From the NCBI RefSeq assembly GCF_964355755.1, contig NC_092678.1, positions 12,746,922 to 12,810,921 on the forward strand: DNA of 64,000 nucleotides. The letters run 5' to 3'. Both the position numbers and the translations under genes were made by a program. Under the pieces are notes generated by a model that saw only the letters and a list, made by a program, of their open reading frames with translations, did no database searches and was not told the DNA's origin. The DNA comes from Antedon mediterranea (Eukaryota > Echinodermata > Crinoidea > Comatulida > Antedonidae). This document shows positions 62,601-64,000 of this stretch, one piece after another (within the stretch, counting starts at the first letter, position 1; each line of letters starts with the position of its first letter).

Positions 62601-64000
62601 GACTTCGAGACGTGTTTTCAAAACCTAGTGAATAAAACCAATTGATTAAATATCATGTGTCAGTTAGCATACAGCCATTTATACATTCAAACGCTGTCAA
62701 AATATGATAACAAATACGTATCATTCTTTTGTTATTTTGTTTTCAGCATTTTAGTATTCAAAACAAAGTCACAAAGTCATAACTCATAGTAACACCTTCG
62801 TAATATGCTAATGATTATGATATTTTATCAGTTAATGCTTCATTTTTACATTAATTTCTCTATTTTTATTTACCAGTCACATTGTACAAGTGTAATGTTC
62901 AACGTCCAGACTGCAGTCGATGTTATTCAATGAACACCACTAGGTCTGGACTTGATTGTGTCTGGTGTACTGGAGACCAATGTTCCTACAGTCCATTCTG
63001 TTCATCAATTGTGAATGAATGTCCATCACCTGCCATTATTCAGGTAATTGGAATCATTTTATCTTCCTTCAAAATCCAGCACCCTAGCCTAACTTAAATT
63101 TGTTTGAAATGTTGTTTGCTAGTCGCCCTCTGTTACTATTTCATAGTGTATAATTTACATTAGAGTTATATTTGTGGCAGAAAACATTAATTAGTCTGAA
63201 AATTAGGGGAAAAGGTCAACCAAAGAGTATAACATGATATTTAAGGAATTTGTTTTTTTTAAATGATTACATCAGTCATGTTTTTTTTTAAATACAGTAT
63301 CCATCATGCTTAGTTCTAATTATTATTTTCAGACTCTTCCTATCTCAGTTGCTACAGTAACTACTCAACCTGAACCTGATTTCACAGAGGTCATTGAACT
63401 AGTCGGAACTGATTTTGGACAGATTATGTCAGATATTGACAACATAATGATAGATAACAAAGAATGTGTAATAGTTGCTGATGGATTTAACATAGCTTTA
63501 CAAAGGTATTTTAAACAAAATTTAATTTAACATTAATTATGCAGCACTAAGTCTCTGTACTTGTTTCTGGTGGGATCCTTCTGGCTCTACATAAGCAAAG
63601 TGTTACACAGGACCAACGGATTAACATCTCATCCGAAAGATGGTGCGCTATATTCATGTAATCCAAGCCGTAAGTTAGAACACAGAGAGATGGCGATTAA
63701 ACCGTGAACCAAACCTAAGTACAAATCACAACTGTAACTTATTAAACATAACATGTATCCTTGCTATTTGATTGGTTGGTTTATTAAGTATCATGTGCCA
63801 TGCATTATTTCGATCCATCCTCGCAGCCAGTGTAACTTGGTAAATTATGTATTTTATATTTATTCTTATTTTTTATGTATAATATCAGTAAAAAGTAAAT
63901 GTTATTGTGTATTATGCACAGTGTGAAATGTAAAGCTCCTGTGTTTGATAGCGTCTCTCAACGTGACGTCATCATAACTGTTCAAGGAAAGACAAGTGCA
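51509..64000 (+). CDS. Plexin (right copy), 5' half, runs off the window
   Basis: Exons: 51509-52543, (52643-52732 optional), 52811-53029, 53545-53673, 54045-54157, 54581-54698, 54982-55138, 55429-55525, 57220-57334, 57733-57870, 58184-58285, 58970-59057, 62877-63043, 63333-63505 and 63922 to beyond 64000. They encode signal peptide, Sema, PSI1, TIG-like, PSI2, linker, PSI3 and the first IPT repeat, about 910 codons. Every exon after the first has the same length and phase as in the left gene, except the linker exon, which is one codon longer. No stop or frameshift is seen. The membrane and GAP parts must lie beyond 64000. The predicted role is a semaphorin receptor, as for the left copy. Confidence 0.93.
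54045..54698 (+). CDS. Right plexin PSI domain 1 (two exons)
   Basis: Exons 54045-54157 and 54581-54698 join in phase 2. They give [27 protein letters not shown] and CTRFKDCQHTSWLPSN, a standard PSI cysteine pattern. Lengths of 113 and 118 nt equal the left copy exactly. Confidence 0.93.
54982..55525 (+). CDS. Right plexin TIG-like module (two exons)
   Basis: Exon 54982-55138 encodes [20 protein letters not shown] and LTCNSPP, and exon 55429-55525 encodes SVTDVYFVSTEFTFFDCS. Lengths (157 and 97 nt) and phases match the left copy. The acceptor at 54980-54981 was chosen over a later CAG because the same six extra residues occur in the left gene. Confidence 0.9.
57220..59057 (+). CDS. Right plexin PSI domain 2 and linker (four exons)
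   Basis: Exon 57220-57334 is PSI2 ([19 protein letters not shown]). Exons 57733-57870, 58184-58285 and 58970-59057 encode the linker, with [14 protein letters not shown] and [14 protein letters not shown]. Borders and phases equal the left copy. Confidence 0.92.
60475..62385. mobile_element. 1.9-kb DNA element with CAGGCCCGTAGCCAG TIRs, 5-bp duplication
   Basis: Perfect 15-bp inverted ends CAGGCCCGTAGCCAG and CTGGCTACGGGCCTG, flanked by ATAAA on both sides. The left plexin intron keeps the uninterrupted site TACTATAAATCCCTAC, so the borders are exact. G-rich segments adjoin each end. No transposase is seen. Confidence 0.93.
60836..61934. mobile_element. Nested TIR element inside the 60.5-62.4 kb insertion
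   Basis: The left end TACCGTATATTTCGGTGTAC and the reverse complement of the right end (TACCGAATATTTCGGTGTAT) match, followed by AAG(T/A)CGCAC on both sides. TA flanks may be a 2-bp duplication. Non-coding. Confidence 0.65.
62877..64000 (+). CDS. Right plexin PSI domain 3 and first IPT repeat, truncated by window
   Basis: Exon 62877-63043 is PSI3 ([29 protein letters not shown]). Exon 63333-63505 and the partial exon from 63922 encode the first IPT repeat ([36 protein letters not shown]). The reading frame is open to the last base. Confidence 0.93.
63545..63715 (-). repeat. SINE body shared with left gene, head missing
   Basis: CAGCACTAAGTC, CTTGTTTCTGGT, GATCCTTCTGGCT and AGGACCAACGGATTAACATC match the element at 14740-15003 in the equivalent intron. 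The right copy lacks the tRNA-like head. Confidence 0.65.

Overview
The window is animal nuclear DNA: AT-rich, with short exons bounded by GT/AG introns, no operons, and many SINEs, LINEs, DNA-transposon remnants and minisatellites. Frequent AGGCCTAGGCCTA-like strings and the mix of repeats suggest a marine invertebrate, perhaps an echinoderm. That assignment is impression only; no species can be named from the sequence.

Two paralogous plexin receptor genes dominate the window, arranged head to head. The left gene is on the minus strand. Its start codon is at 31527 and I can follow 28 coding exons down to about 1297, covering signal peptide, Sema domain, three PSI domains, IPT/TIG domains, a dibasic cleavage site, one membrane helix, the first half of the split RasGAP domain and the Rho-GTPase-binding insert. 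The last part of the GAP domain is not seen, and base 1 already lies in a 41-bp minisatellite. The right gene is on the plus strand from 51509 and leaves the window at 64000 inside its first IPT repeats. Exon lengths and intron phases match exon by exon, and parts of several introns align. One is therefore an inverted duplicate of the other, and both should encode single-pass semaphorin receptors.

The roughly 20 kb between the two start codons (31528-51508) contains no recognisable host gene. It holds inverted minisatellite blocks with an inner hairpin (31.7-33.8 kb), a 2.46-kb terminal-inverted-repeat (TIR) element with a Mutator-like MITE nested in it (34.05-36.5 kb), a 300-bp direct duplication (37.2-38.3 kb), and an 8.9-kb interval bounded by TIRs and TTAA (39.5-48.4 kb). 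That interval carries a 5S rRNA/tRNA composite SINE and a damaged two-ORF LINE whose ORF2 is split by another repeat. A 75-bp minisatellite and a hairpin element lie at 48.7-49.5 kb.

The left gene's introns hold several minisatellites, tRNA-derived SINEs, a CR1/L2-like LINE end, a CAGGGG-type TIR element with a 5-bp target duplication, and a broken intronless gene of an uncharacterised family with PIN/FEN-nuclease-like acidic motifs. The right gene has a 1.9-kb TIR insertion whose empty site is preserved in the left gene, which dates that insertion after the duplication.
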